NCBI GenBank assembly: GCA_022578605.1 | Contig: MU394056.1 | Span: 930,001 to 994,000 of the forward strand | Origin: Camillea tinctor | Lineage: Eukaryota > Ascomycota > Sordariomycetes > Xylariales > Xylariaceae | Reading direction: 5' to 3' | Length of the DNA stretch: 64,000 nt | Part shown: positions 46,406 to 59,348 of the stretch, piece after piece | How the letters are laid out: each line of letters begins with the position of its first letter | How positions within the stretch are numbered: the stretch's first letter is position 1 | Notes under the pieces: model-generated | Told to the model about the DNA's origin: nothing | The model's database searches: none | The model's input: only the letters and a program-made list of their open reading frames with translations | Position numbers and translations under genes: made by a program

Positions 46406-46434
46406 CCTCACACAAAGCACTCAACAACACAATA

Positions 46435-47080
46435 ATGTACTTCCCACGAACCAGCATCGCCCTTATTCTCGCCTTAGCCTCCGCCTCGGTATCAGCCGCA
46501 CCAGCACCGCCTTACTCCTTCACCAACAGCACCTCGCTCCACCTCGTCCCGCCGTAAGTCTCCTTTTCTCTGGACGCGGGTTGCGCGGATGCAGCAGGCT
46601 CCTCCAAGCAGATCGCGGTGCCGGGGAAATGCGCGAGCATCGACGACTACTCCGGCACACACAGGCGGGGGATGAAGATAGAGTACCTAGTCGACAACCC
46701 GGAGCTCAACTGTGCCAGTTAGTTCACCTTACCCCCTTCTCCCCTTTTCTCTCTCCCCCACCCTTGCCCCCTACTCCCTACTCCCTCTCCTATCCCCCTC
46801 CAAAAAAAAAAACAACAACAACAGATAAAGCACCATATTCGTAAGCCAGCCCGCTAACCAATTTTCCTCCCTCCCTCCCCCTCCAAAAAAAAAAGTCAAC
46901 CTCTACACCAACCACGTCTGCTTCGGCAGCGCCTCCGCCGTGGCGACCTCCTCACAGTCCTGCGTCGACGTGAGCGCGTACGCCTCGCTGCAGGCCAACT
47001 GCGCGAACGCCGTGTTCGACGAGGCCGGGGCCGGGGCCAAGACACTTGCGGGCGTTAACCCGGTAGGTGCTTCTCGCTGA
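46435..47080 (+). CDS. small secreted cysteine-containing protein, first junction unresolved
   Basis: The start encodes a clear signal peptide (ALILALASASVSAAPAPP) with a cleavage site near Ala21-Ala22, so the product should be secreted. The body exons 46598-46717 and 46896-47080 join in phase through a GTTAGT donor and an AAG acceptor. They read KQIAVPGKCASIDDYSG, then NPELNCAINLYTNHVCFG and SQSCVDVSAYASLQANCA, ending NPVGASR. This cysteine spacing with an LYTN..C motif resembles many small secreted fungal proteins. The signal-peptide exon must end at the GTAAGT at 46554, because a TAA follows in frame. The only nearby acceptors (46594, 46597) then put the body out of frame by one base. Either a frameshift has broken the gene or the splice is unusual. 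Calling the body frame right rests on its cysteine pattern. Confidence 0.5.
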
Positions 47081-48519
47081 GCATGTTAACTTTACTTTCC
47101 GCCAGGGAAAAGAAGGGAATGGGAGAAAGGGGGGGGCGAGGGAGGGACGTATACCATAGTAAAGAAGGGATCGTAATGCATAACCTATATAGACAACCCA
47201 GTCATTTTTGACATGGAGCCTCCCTCTGATTATCCTGTGTTGTGAATTGGACTGAAGTCCATGAATAAGCTATAAAAGTAATAATTTCTGATCTAGGGAG
47301 GTACTTGAATCTGGTATTCTCGCTGGTCAAGTTGCATAATTCTGGGCGAAGATATTAGAAATATAATGTTCTATTTCAAGATATCTCTATCTATCTATCC
47401 ATCCATCACTGGATACCATTATGCTCAACAGTGGTTTGTAACAGAAAAGTTCTAGTTAAAAGAGCGGGTGGGTAGGTCGCGTGGGAGCAAAAGAAGCAAT
47501 CACAAAAATCGGCATTGACACGAGAATTTTAGCTACACAGTAACAAAAGGGGTTTTCTTTAAGTACCTATCCCAAGTCCTATTTCCACCAGCCTAATAAC
47601 CTATACCCATATATATATTTATATATATATGTAGAGTTCAGTCCCGAGTAATAATATTTCTACCAACCAATTCCTTCTCCTTTCCATCTTTACACCAGCC
47701 CCTCCCCCCCCTTTACCTCCTTTATCCTTCGAAGTCGCCTGTAATCCATTATAATCCAGTTTGATTCGATCCTTCCTCCCTTCCTCCTCCCCATTTGTTT
47801 GACGAGCGTGGTCGCTGCCGGAGATTGGGGATTAAATAGATAAAGCCTGCACGATAACGACAACCACGGTAATGACGACAAAAAGAGTACCTGCCACGAG
47901 TCTCCTTACCCCTAATCAGTTTCTTGACCCAAGAGAAAGAGAAAAAAACGCCCTATGCAGACTGTAACTGCGGTACAATGTAATAACGGTAATAGTAGTA
48001 ATAGTAATATGTAGTAGCAGTAATAGTGTTCTTGTCTGCGTGTGCATGCCTAACCCAATCCATACCCCAGTGCGGAGGTGTAGTAGTATTCCCAGACCCT
48101 TGAGTGTAAGTATACGAGTAATGAGATAGGAAAAAAAAAGTAATGCACGAGAAAGGGAAAATTCATAAAACAAAACAAATTTCTCTAAAGAGTAGGCCGC
48201 TTTTCCCTTTTCTTTTTTTTAATCGTCCTAGAATGCTTGCTCATAGGACACCGTTTTGCTCCCATTTCACCACCAGGGGTTTTCCAAGATGGCTACTACG
48301 CCTCTGAGGGCGCCGAAAAGAATGGATCTTTGTCGTAGCACATTATGAAGTGGCTAGTTATATAGCAGATGCCGCTCCCTGTTCTATTGCTTTGTCGAGG
48401 AAGAAGTGTAACCAGAATGCTCCAGGCCAATTTGCAGAGTCGATATAATATACCGGAAATACCTTCAGGGGTTTTTAAGAAGATGAAGATGGAATGAAAA
48501 AAAACACAAGTGATTGCGC
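47081..48519. other. 1.4 kb spacer
   Basis: No supported gene. It has a TCTA/TCCA tetranucleotide tract at about 47384-47407, TATATA-rich sequence near 47610-47630, and a C/T-rich tract at 47690-47790. It holds the 3' regions of the two flanking genes, which converge. Confidence 0.6.
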
Positions 48520-51500
48520 TCATTCTTCCTCGGTTATGTAGCTGCTACTGCTTCCCGAATCCACGGAACCAGTAAGGGGGCCATATTTGGCTTTGTATCT
48601 TTCAAGCTCAGCCATCTGGACAGCAAGATTGTCGAGAATTACTGTCATCGGGGTACGCAGGTCATCAAGTTGAGTAATGAGACCACCACCTATAGCGATG
48701 TGTCGCATTGCGAGACTAGTTACGCAAGTCTATCTTAATGTTAGCAAGACTCCACAGGATTTAATGGCATGGGACAAATAGAACTTACCTCTATACGGCT
48801 GACTTGATGCTCCATAAAATTGAAGATAAAGCGTTCTGTCATCTCGCCCCCACGTTGCTTCATGCGCTCGAGCAGCTCTGTCTCAGGAGGCTGCAAGCCC
48901 CTACCAGACATCTCTTCCAAGGAACTGCAAAGCATCTCCAGGCGCAAGCTAACTTTCCACAGAGACCAAATCGTCTCTGGGTCGAAGCCAAGTTCGCTCT
49001 CCGACGCGAGGGTAGCAGGCTTGTCAGCAACTTCTGTCGTTGGAGGGCTATTGTGGTATTCGATTCGACCGGCAAGGGAGTGAGGGTAAAGGGAGTAGAT
49101 GTACTCGGGGTTTTCGAGGCCCTTGAGTTTCTTCTCACCCATTTCCTTCACTTCGAAACCTTGTGAGCTGAGTGACTTCAATTCCCTCCTAATCTTCTCA
49201 GCGGTTGCGTCATCGTCGAAAGTATCGTCCGAGCCCAGGGAACCCAATCGCTCGGCTTCTTGATACGTCTCGAGGCAACGCTGAATTTCAGATATGAAAT
49301 CAGCAGACACAGTTATCTGGCCACCGTCGGCGACTGCAGAAATACGAGATGCCTTGTTCACCATCGGTCCGAAATAGTCCATGCGTCGTGTTACCGGATC
49401 AATCTCGGCCACCGGTTCACCATAGTGAATACCCATTCTTACCGATAAACCTTTGAAGATGAGATTGTTCTCCTTATCGTAGACTTCTTGACACGAGACC
49501 GAGTTGAGAATCTCCGAGGGCCAGTTTACTTCGAGAAGCTGCGTTTGGATAGCAAAACACCACAGCAGTGCTGAAGTAGCTGTAGGGAAAGAGACCATGA
49601 AAGCATCACCTTCCGTCTTGACTTCGTATCCACCAATTCTTCGGAGTTGGCGTCGCATGACCTCATTGTGAAGCTTGATAGCAGATCTCATAGCGGATGG
49701 GTACATCTCCCACAAATTGGTAGAGTTTTTGATATCAGTGAAGACGATAGAAGGCTTGTCAGTAGGCGCGGGAACTTCTGCTTCGAGTCTGTGCAATGTC
49801 GAATCCTGGACTTCTCCTTTAGGTTTCCTGCCCCGTTTAGGCTGATATTGGAAGTCGTCGGGGACACCGGAGGGATACAAGGACATGCTTTGTCCTCTGT
49901 GGAGCCGAGCCGATCTCTCCTGACGTCTCTTGAGATCAGCTACACTGATCATCATAATCATAATCTTCGAAGTTGAACCGTAGGCCATGGCAAGGTCTCG
50001 TAGTTTCTGAGACGAGCGCATGAGGTCGCCTCGTTCTGACCTGGTGACATCGACGATCAATCCGGGCGTGAGGTATTCCCATAGCTCCTTTGTCGCAATC
50101 AAAATCGTCTCGTCCTGAGGGGTAATAGAAACTTGAGTGACGTGAGGAGCTGCTTGCACAGCAGGCATTAGGTCGACGTAACCGAAGGCACGAGAGACCT
50201 CAAGCAAATCGTTCAGTCGACCTTGACGAGATACCCAACCTCCAGCATCTCGAATTCGTTGACGTTCAGTAGGTTCGGCAGGATCATGCTTGCGCGTGAG
50301 GATTTTATGGGAACCATCCGACTGGATAAGCATTGCCTGTGCATCGCCGACATTGGCAACGTAGAGTTCCTGAGCCTGGAGATAGGCGACGGTGGCAACA
50401 CCTCCCGAGTTCAGATCCTCTTTGCTCAGAACAACGGGCGACGCGGAACCACGGTGCGAGGTCATAGGTCTCTTCTCAGTGTGTTCAATCGCTATGGAGA
50501 CGAGGTCTTTGTTAAGGGCCAGGAACGCACGCCTGAGCGCATCAGTGGGTCCTTCGTTCTGGCGAGTTTTCAAAGCCTTGAGTTCCAATGTGAATATGTG
50601 GCCAAAGTTTTCGTGGAGATATTTGGCGATCTTAGAGCCACCACTAGAGAGCGCTTGACCATCAAACAGGCCCAGTAGAGTTTCCGAGTCGGAAGAGTTG
50701 AATCTCGGAACGACAAGATCGATGGTCGACAGGTGCTCATTCCTGCCCATCGTATCGGCCATGCCGTATGGAAGGTGGCCAGCTAACGAACCTGATGTTC
50801 TTACACGACGATCTTCGCTTTGATCTGGGATGCTGGGTTGAGTGAGGGTCACGTCCATCAATCCTAGTACACGCAGATTTTGCAAACGACTGAAGTCGGT
50901 GTACTGCTCCCGATTGGGGGCTCCCATGCCCGGGTTGCTTTGTTTGATTTCTAGGCGCTTGTTACCAGACAAATTGAGGAAGCGCAAATTCGGGTTGAGA
51001 TTCCAGTTCCAATCGTACGGGACATTGGAGATGTTGTACTTGAGGGAGTTGTTTCCGCAGTCCAGGACGGCCAGCTTCTTTGCTCTGGAAATATCCGCCG
51101 GAAGGTTCGTGAATTTGTTGTTGTTGATATGTAGTACCTGAAGCAAGCTGTACTCCTCCAGGTCATCAACGGGCAAGCTAGTCAGATCATTCCCTGACAA
51201 GTATAGCTCAACTAGTTGAGGCCAACTCTTGATACATCTTTGCGGCATGTCGCTAAGATCATTGTAGGATAAGTTGAGGATACGCAACTCGCTCAAGAGA
51301 GTGATCTGGTCGAATATGTCGTCGTCAATCTGGTTATCCGCAAGGTAGAGATTTCGTAAAGAACCAGCAAAAGTGTTCGTCAGTCGGCTGGAGAGACCCG
51401 AGTCCTTTCGTGAAGCTGCAGAAGGAGCCACGACACCAGTGTTGTTAGTGCTACTAGCCGTCGTGCTACGAGACATAACAGAGGTCTTGCGTCCACCCTT

Positions 51501-54500
51501 TCCGTAGACTGAAACCACCGAACTCTTCCTATCAGGCCCGCCGGGAACCGGAGAGGGACCGACGCTGAGCAACGTAGATGCCTGGCTCGGACGGCGTGAT
51601 CCGTCGGGCATAAGTTCCTCGGTACTAGATGTGGTAGATAGCAGACCGTTTGAAGACTTGGTGATTGACACTGAGGGGGTTGTGATCTCTCCGGGAGGCT
51701 GAGGCTGGCGTGAGGCTGGCTTCGGGAAAGTATCGAGAACATTCGAAGAGGCGTTGAGGGTTTCCAATTTGTTCGCCCACCATATGTCCATCGGCAGCTT
51801 CCTGATGTTATTTCCCCTGACATCCAAGATCCTCAGTTCATTCAAGCATCCGATTTCGGCCGGTAGCTCTCCCACGGAGTTGTGCGCTATACTGAAGTGC
51901 TCTAGTCTTCTGAGGTTGCCTATTGTGTTAGGTAGAGACACGAAGTAGTTCTTGTCTAGCACAAGTCTTTCTAGGTTGACCATATTATTGAACGAGCCAT
52001 CGATGCTCGCGAGCTGGGCATTTGATAGATTCAACATTTTGAGCGTGGGCACGGGGCTTACGATTTCGAACTTGGTGATGGGGTTCGAATTCAACTTCAG
52101 GCTCCGTACTCGCTCAAAGCTGCCGATAAACTGGGAAATCATGTTGTGGTCCGCCGATAAAATCTCGAGCTTAGGTAGCTCCGATATGATATCGATCGCA
52201 GTGAGGGCATTGTACTTGAGGTCCAACTCGCGGAGGTTGACCAACTGGCTAAACGTCGACGGCAGTGATCCAGCAAGTCGATTGTTGGTCATGACGAACT
52301 TCTCCAGGCTTCTCAAGTTTCCGATCTCCTCGGGAAGTTCTCCGATGGAGTTGAAACTAGCGTCAATGTCAACAAGGCCTTCTAACTCACAAAGGAAAGA
52401 TGGGAAATTGTCTAAGAAATTGGAGGATATGTTAAGCGACCGGAGTGCCTTGAAGGCGCCGAAATCATGAGGTAGGTGGCTCAGGCGGTTGTTCGCCAGA
52501 TTGAGCTTTAATAGGCCGGTCAAGCGACCGAGATCGGCGTGTTCGAGTTCCTCCAAGCGGTTGTTCGAAACGTCGAGATAGGTCAATCTGCTGGCTCTCG
52601 CGATACTGATGGGAAGCTTTCGGGCCTCGTTGTTGGAGTACTTGATGTCGCGTAGGTGTGGGCAGGCTTGGATGAAATCGCGTGGGAGGTCGAGCGAGAG
52701 GTTTCGGGAGAGGTTCAAGGAGATGATCTCGGTAGTCTTGGAATACAGCGTGATGGGAATGGTAATGAGATTTCGGCCAGACAGGTCGACGTGGTTGAAC
52801 TTAGCATTCCTACCACTCAGTCCAAGATCGTGCGGAGTGGTAGTAAAGTCACTGTCCCTCGCGGAGAGGAACAAGAACCGGCACAGGTATCCGTTATCCT
52901 CGCGACCGATTTCTTCTAGGCGATCTCTCTCTTCGTATCCGACCTGCTGCAAGAGCCTCTTCTGGACCAGTAGCGGGCGCTCGGGGGCTAATAGGACGCG
53001 GGTAAGGTCGTGCTTCCTCAGTACTATGTGGTAGTTCTCAAGGCCTTCGGTGACAAAAGTCTTCTTAATGACTTGGGCCATAACATCGGTTACGGTCGAA
53101 CTAAGTGGCATCTGTACGGTGACAAAGGTTCCATCGGAGCGGAATACTCGTATGCAGTGAGGTGCTGCCTTCTCCTCGGGCCGTGGGGGGGTCCCGACAT
53201 CATCTACTTCCGGAGCGTGAGCCTCTCTTTCTTCGGCGTTACGACGAACAGCCCAGCTGTCAGGTGCATTCCAGGCTCCACCTCCTTTGGCCGACACTGG
53301 TTCAGGCAGGAGTTCGGAATCCGTGATTTGGAACATGGTAGGATCCATGGGGGTCAATGGTGGTGGATGTGACAAAATACCTTCCATGTCATTAAGATTA
53401 GTATCGAGATGGAACATCATGCCCTTGTCGTTCCTATCTGTAGGGCCAATCTGCTCATCGATATCATCGTAGGCTTTGGGACGCGTCTTCTTGGAGAAGG
53501 GAAACTTGTTATTGAAGGTCGCTTGTCGGCCGTTAGCCGAGCGCTGCTGTGATTGTTGCTGTTGTTGTTGCTGCTGTTGTTGCAGCAGTTGCTGTTGCTG
53601 CTGCGCGTCGAGCAGCGGCTCGGGGTTGGGCAGAGGCTTATCGTAGGGAGACGGGGGGACGCGGGATAGGTCTTGCTTCGACACGGAGGGTGCTAGGGAT
53701 CTCGTCGAGCCCGGCAGGTTCTGGAGACGGCTCGCGTCATCCTTATTCTTGTTCCGCTTGAAGCGGCCGAAGATGCCTCGATTTTTGGCGTTGGCGTTGG
53801 CGCCGGGCGATACCTGGCCATCGGTCGATGCTAGCTTGCTTCCAGTGCTGTGACTGCTCGGCGTCGGGCTCTGGGCTCTGGGCGTGACCCCGGTGGTCGT
53901 CGAACCGCCTCTTTCTTTCATTGTGTGAAAACTGACAGCAGAATCCTCCCGACTGGCCACGGGCCGCAGAGAATTGGTGTCGTCGATGCTCTTGTTGTGG
54001 CGGTGATGGTGATGGCCAGGGAGGTGGACAATAGAGTGGGCCGAGCGAGATGAGGATGATGTCTTGGGTGGTATTTGGCCAAAATTTTCCTGGATAAACC
54101 GTTCTTTGTCCGGACCCGCCAGCATTTCGCGCACGGGGGCCTCACCGTATTTCGCAATGTCATTCGCCTCCTGGTACAAAAACGGCACCACGTCACTCGA
54201 GGGAATTGGAGTCCGCGGCCGCGAAGATGCCGGTGATGCCTCTCTCCCCGTATTGTCCGTAGCATTCGAATCGTTCCTACCACGGCGGGGTCTGCCGAAT
54301 GAATACGAGCGCTGCTCCTTTCCCTGGTTCTGGGGCACCGGTGGCAGGCTCGTCTCAGAGCCGTTACGACCCGGAAATTCCTCCCCAAAAAAACCCTGCA
54401 ATTTCTTGATGCCGCCTCTTCCACTGCTGTTCTTGGATCCTTGACTACTTGCAGTTGTTACGCTTGCCACCGATGGTCGACGATCGTCATTGGCGGGTGT

Positions 54501-55483
54501 GGTGTCGGGCGAATCATTGTTAGAGGCCTGTGCCGGTCGCAGCGGTCCAGATCGAAGGGCGGGGGAGAGTTGCGAGGCAGTGGACACATTGTCGCTCGAG
54601 TCATTGTAGAAGCTAGTAGCAAATGCCGTCGGAGAGGCGCTAGCGGGCGCAACCACGTTGGAAGACATCCAGGGATTTATATTCGACGGTGCATTGGGAT
54701 GAGGCGACGACGGTTCTCGGTGAATCTGGGGTAGACGGCCCCCCGAAGGTTCTAACACGGCAAGATCGCGACGGTAATTGGTAAGGTCACTCATGCGACG
54801 GTGGTCGAGGATAGAGCTACTGGAAGCAGTCGAGGATGGCGACAAAGCGAAACGATAACCCGAGGGCGAAGTGGGGGAGAACTGAGACTCTTCCTTGAAA
54901 GACCTACGAATAACGAATAGAGAAAAAGAAAAAGAAATCAGTCAAAATGAATGATTGGAAAAGAAAGAAAAAAATAAAACGAAAACGAAGCAAAAGGACC
55001 GTATTATCGTGGTGTAAGTGCAGTGTGCAGCGCGTACAAAGTGTCGACGATAATGACAGTGGTGATAAATCGTAGGTGGTGATAGTGACTTGGATGGTGA
55101 TGATACTACTACAAGACCACTAAACATCGAAGCTGAACATCGAACTTCATATGAACATAGACAACAATGCCTTCTACCTCTTTAACTTCTTGACTCGAAC
55201 CTGAACTTTGACTCGAACCCGCAAGACACTTGTCCAAACTCTAAAGAAAATCACAGGCATTTCGAGTTTCGAGCCCGACGCATGGGCCGACCGTGAGATA
55301 TGAAGCATGACGAACGTACCTGAACCTGCCATTTTCCCCAGTCTTGATGGGTCTGGGTGTCGCCTTGGTAGAAGCAGAAGATACTGATACCGAACGGTTG
55401 GGCGCTGAAGGCTTCACCGTGACATTTGAATGTCCGCTGCTAGAACTGGCGATCGAGCTGATGCGACCGTCATCTCTCGCCAT
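48520..55483 (-). CDS. CYR1: fungal adenylate cyclase (RA, LRR, PP2C-like, class III cyclase)
   Basis: Makes cAMP from ATP and drives the protein kinase A pathway controlling growth, development and, in many fungi, infection structures. Exons 55483-55320, 54903-48789 and 48729-48520 give 2,162 residues. Order of domains: disordered Ser-rich N terminus with a poly-Gln tract (about residues 490-510); Ras-association domain at about 640-730 (HCIRVFRSDGTFVTVQ); about 25 leucine-rich repeats at about 755-1400, interrupted by a Ser-rich insertion near 1085-1180; PP2C-like domain at about 1440-1710, where the usual DGHGG reads DGQALSSGG; class III catalytic domain at about 1770-1950 with FTDIKNSTNLWE and the KTEGDAF metal/purine motif. 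The short last exon encodes a helix (AVQMAELERYKAKYGPL) matching the region that binds cyclase-associated protein. Introns are GTACGT...GTAG (416 nt) and GTAAGT...ATAG (59 nt). Confidence 0.96.
53535..53612 (-). repeat. CAG-type repeat encoding poly-Gln in adenylate cyclase
   Basis: Interrupted CAG/CAA codons on the coding strand give a tract of about 20 glutamines broken by two leucines and one serine. It lies in the disordered N-terminal part ahead of the Ras-association domain, a place where length variation is usually tolerated. Confidence 0.85.
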
Positions 55484-58400
55484 GGTCGCTATATATATCT
55501 TTTTTTTGTTATCTTCTACCTCTTTCTGTCTCTCTCTCTGTCGCTTGTCACTGTCAACTCGCTACACCCGTCCTAACTGATCATTCAACAGGCGGGCGCC
55601 ATAAATTAGCAGGGATTGCGCGGGCTCATATCTCTCTCTATAGGTTAGAAGAAACCGTTGTTCGCGAGGCTTGTGTACGAGGCGATTCGATGCGGAGCAG
55701 AACGGGGGGTAGAGGAGGAGGAGGAGGTTAATGATATGTTAGTTAGGGTTTATGAGCTATGCAAAGTATCACACTTTCGATTTCGAGGCTGTGATGTGAA
55801 TGGATTATGGTAAGGCGGCGGTGGTGATGGTTATTCGCTACACCACCGCACGTGTGTGGGTCGAGCAGGTATGCTTTGTTAAAAAGACAAAAGCACCCAA
55901 TCCGCTCGCAGAGCAGCATCAGGCGTCGGTGCATTGGAAAGTAGAGCGAGGTAGAGCCTGTGGGATATAACCTTCGGGTTACTAGTACTTACGTAGTGGG
56001 TGGTGGTACGGTACACAGAACCTGCACGGCAGGCAATGGAGCCTATCTAAATCCTACGCCGGACCTACCCAGGACCTATGGTGCTACGACTAGCAAAGTA
56101 CCTGCTACTCTCTATCAGCTAGCAGTATGGTACGTGCCGGAGTCCGTCATTAGTGGAGTTTACCATGTCCTTTTTAGTATTATTATTTTCTTTTCGCCTC
56201 TCTCAAAAATTTGTTTCCTCTGTCCTCCCCCCCCTCCATCTCACTCTGTCTCCCCTCCTCTTCTACTCGCGGCCCCCAATTCCCACCCTCTATCCCGCAG
56301 TTTGCCTTACATGTAGGTTAGGTATGTAGTACTTAGTACCTAGGTATTAATACACCTATATCAATTCTGAACAAACCTCATGTTCTACTACCTAATCTAC
56401 TAACCTAGTAGGTAATCTGCCTATTGGCCTACCTCATCACACAGAGCACTTGCATACAAAGAGTTCTTTGACCAACCTCATGTTGGTTGTACAGACTATT
56501 TGAAATTACACAAATAGCACATGGGAAGAAAGCTAGATTAGATCATCCTTACCTACTACGTACCTAAGGCATACCTAATACAGCTACTGATCATGATAAC
56601 TTCCCGAGTTTGATACTATACGGAAAGAATTGCTGTCCGAGCTCTTGCATCACTCTGGAGACAGTGACATCCAATGAGGTAGGTCTTGGAGCTAGCGAGA
56701 AAAACAAATGGTAGGAAAGGTCGTATCATATACCCGTAGAGCTGCGAGCTGCGAGCTGCTAACTGCTTACATCAATACAGCTAGCTAGCGTGTGCTTATC
56801 CTAATCCAAGAAACCTCTCTATATAAAGAACGACTGCATTGTCACGTATGCAGGTTGTCCCACAAAGAAATTTCTCACCATGCAGCCTTTTTTCAGGTTC
56901 GTCATGTCTTTTTTTTTTCTTCCCCTCCTCCTCTTAATCCACTCTTGTTTCGTATATGTATTAGTCTTTCTTTCTACCAGCCTCGAGTTGTTGAGCAGTC
57001 AACTACTAGGTACTTAGGTATCTACTATAGAGTATAAAGCCCCAAGCTACCTAACTAACCTACACTAATTATAGGTAATGGATCTAGTAAAGCTTAGTGC
57101 AAAAGGTAGTGTACATGCAGCAACCGATGTACATACATACATACATTACACCTAAATGTATGTACCCGGCAGTTCATGCCCGCCCAGAGTTAGAAATCTA
57201 CTATTTAGGTGGTATCTGGTGAGCCTCGTCACTGTTACGTTACGTACCTAATTGTACCGAGTTCTGGCCCCAGTTTGGTGCTACGGCCATCTTGCGGCCT
57301 TTGCCTGAAAGAAAGAACCCGCAGGATCAGGGCAAGGTCTTCCTGCTTGTCCGTGTCTAGGGTCTAGGGTGCACCCGTCACACTCCACAAACTTGACTTG
57401 CAGGCCCCCAGACTTGTTTGGCGGATCCCTGTCGTAGCGCCCAGGTGTTTCGATTGTGGTTCAGATTTGTATGTGTGCATGTGCGTTGCACCTGTGTATG
57501 GTCCACATCCCTTCCCCCCCTCCCCCCCGTTCTGTTTCCGCCCTACTGACAGTGGGTATTGAAATTGAAGTACTATCGCGAACTTACAGAAACTTACATA
57601 TTCCCTCAAGAGACTCGTCACCTGGACACATAATCAAATCCACCTTTTTATTTTATTTTATTTTTTCCTCGTCTGAAATGTGACAGACGATATATTGCAT
57701 CAAAACAAGAGATACCCCACCAGAACTACCTGCCTCATTACAGATACTTTGTCCATCCTATTTGCTCAGCTGGCGACTCTTGTTTAATTTGAGGACGAGA
57801 TTGACTGGGTGATAGACTTTGGTCGTTATACACTAGTAGCCACTATGCTTCCTAAAATTGCGCCCTTACCCGGCTTATCAATATCCGATACGCTGTACGC
57901 TTATTATTCCTACTTTGTATATACACAGGGGAGCTCATTAACCTAGATTAGGTAGATAAAAGGCTTTCTTTCACTTTCTTTCCGAATCCTCATCCCTCAT
58001 CTTCGACTTCTTGTCTTGTCATGCGCTACGCACGTGCGATTGGCTGTGCGGTCCACACTAGCATCGGTATGTCGGGTAGGTAAAAAGGCATGTCCAACGC
58101 CAGAATCATGTTCGAGTTATGGCCTCGGAAAACTAGTGATCCGGTTTTTCACGGGTGGTTCACTGATTCACTGATTCACTGGTGATAACTAGCCTAGCCA
58201 GATCGCAGACCGAAGCATGTCATACTACAGAAAGCCCGCACGTCTAAGACCGTACTCGTACTGGATAGAAGTAGTAGGCACTTAGGCAAGTAAGCAACCT
58301 TAAGACTCTCTAGCTACTATTAGGTGTACCTATAAACTACCTATAGACTACCTACGACCTATACCTGCCAGATCGTAAAATAGAACCTTGCCAAGGATAA

Positions 58401-59348
58401 TTGATTACCAGACTTACATAGTACCTACCTACTAAGTAGCGCTGCTTAGTGTAGATATACTGTAGCTACCTAAGCCTTGGTCTTTGTCTTGGTTTCTCTT
58501 GTCCTCCAGTTTATCGAGAATGATTGAACCCACCTCTCTTGGTATTAATAGCTCCGCCCGCCCGTCCGCCCGTCCGCCTGATGGGTGGGCTTTATGTCGG
58601 TGTATGTAGACGAATGAAAACACTTGCCCCGATGGTAATTTGCTAGCCTAGCCAGTGCGATGTTACCTAGTTTTCAATCCATCACCGGGCTAGAGGCGAG
58701 ATAATGGATTTTGTGCGTTGGTATGAGATCTAATCTGATCTGCTTCCGTGCGGGATTCCCCTCTTTGCCCGTCTTTTACAATTAGTCTTTTAGGTCGAGG
58801 TACTTTCTCCTCCTTTCAGGCCAGCACATTCCATCCGGGCTCATGTATACAAAGTACTACTTAAGTAGATAGGTATACTACTCAATACATTCATTTAGGT
58901 TTTTGTGCTGCATGACTAGTAGGGTGCAACCGTATTAAGTGTATTGAAATGAGGTCAGCAACTTTACAAATTAGATGTAAGTATATCCATTCCATTCTAA
59001 GTGTGCCAGGCAGTAACCGTATGTTTATGCATATTAAATTTTGCATATTAAACTTTTTGGCATTCCCCGGTATCTGATATACATTCTCGGCAGCTTAAGT
59101 TGAATTGATCCCGGTTATTATCATGCCTATGTCCTTAATGCATATTGTATTATGGATATACCGAAGCTCTGCTTGCTATATACTACTTGTACTACATAAA
59201 TCTTGCATATACACTTTACACACCTACCTACATACTTATACTATACTAATAAGTATACTAGGTAGCTTTGTCTGTCGCATATAAAGTAAGGCTAGAACCA
59301 ACTCACCGAGGCAAATTTTTTTTCTCAGCCAAGGCAGAACGTATGGCT
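55484..59348. other. 3.9 kb gene-free block upstream of adenylate cyclase
   Basis: No supported gene. The left part is the adenylate cyclase promoter and leader, with CT- and GA-rich tracts (for example around 55525-55550 and 55705-55730). The rest is AT-rich and saturated with TACCTA/TAGGTA words, with a TACA tetranucleotide run near 57133-57148. ORFs are short and lack coding character. No tRNA with complete arms was found. Confidence 0.6.

Larger units (their letters stand above)
43723..46434. other. 2.7 kb AT-rich spacer with tRNA-like fragments
   Basis: No supported protein gene. Sequence from 43880 to 44060 is purine-rich and AT-rich. A tRNA-derived fragment lies at 44295-44351 and a second T-arm-like hairpin at 44424-44440. 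From 44500 to 46300 the DNA is AT-rich with short ORFs of no recognised family (for example 45705-45995). The last 200 bases are the promoter of the secreted-protein gene, with a TATAAA box. Confidence 0.55.

Noticed and set aside
46581..46844. Open plus-strand frame over the secreted-protein gene
   Set aside because: It joins in phase to the signal-peptide exon but gives an Arg/Gln-rich sequence without the cysteine pattern; the alternative frame has the family-like spacing.
55130..55230. Possible tRNA on the minus strand (two GGTTCGAGTC words)
   Set aside because: The B-box-like words lack pairing stems and a matching A box; they lie inside the first intron of adenylate cyclase.
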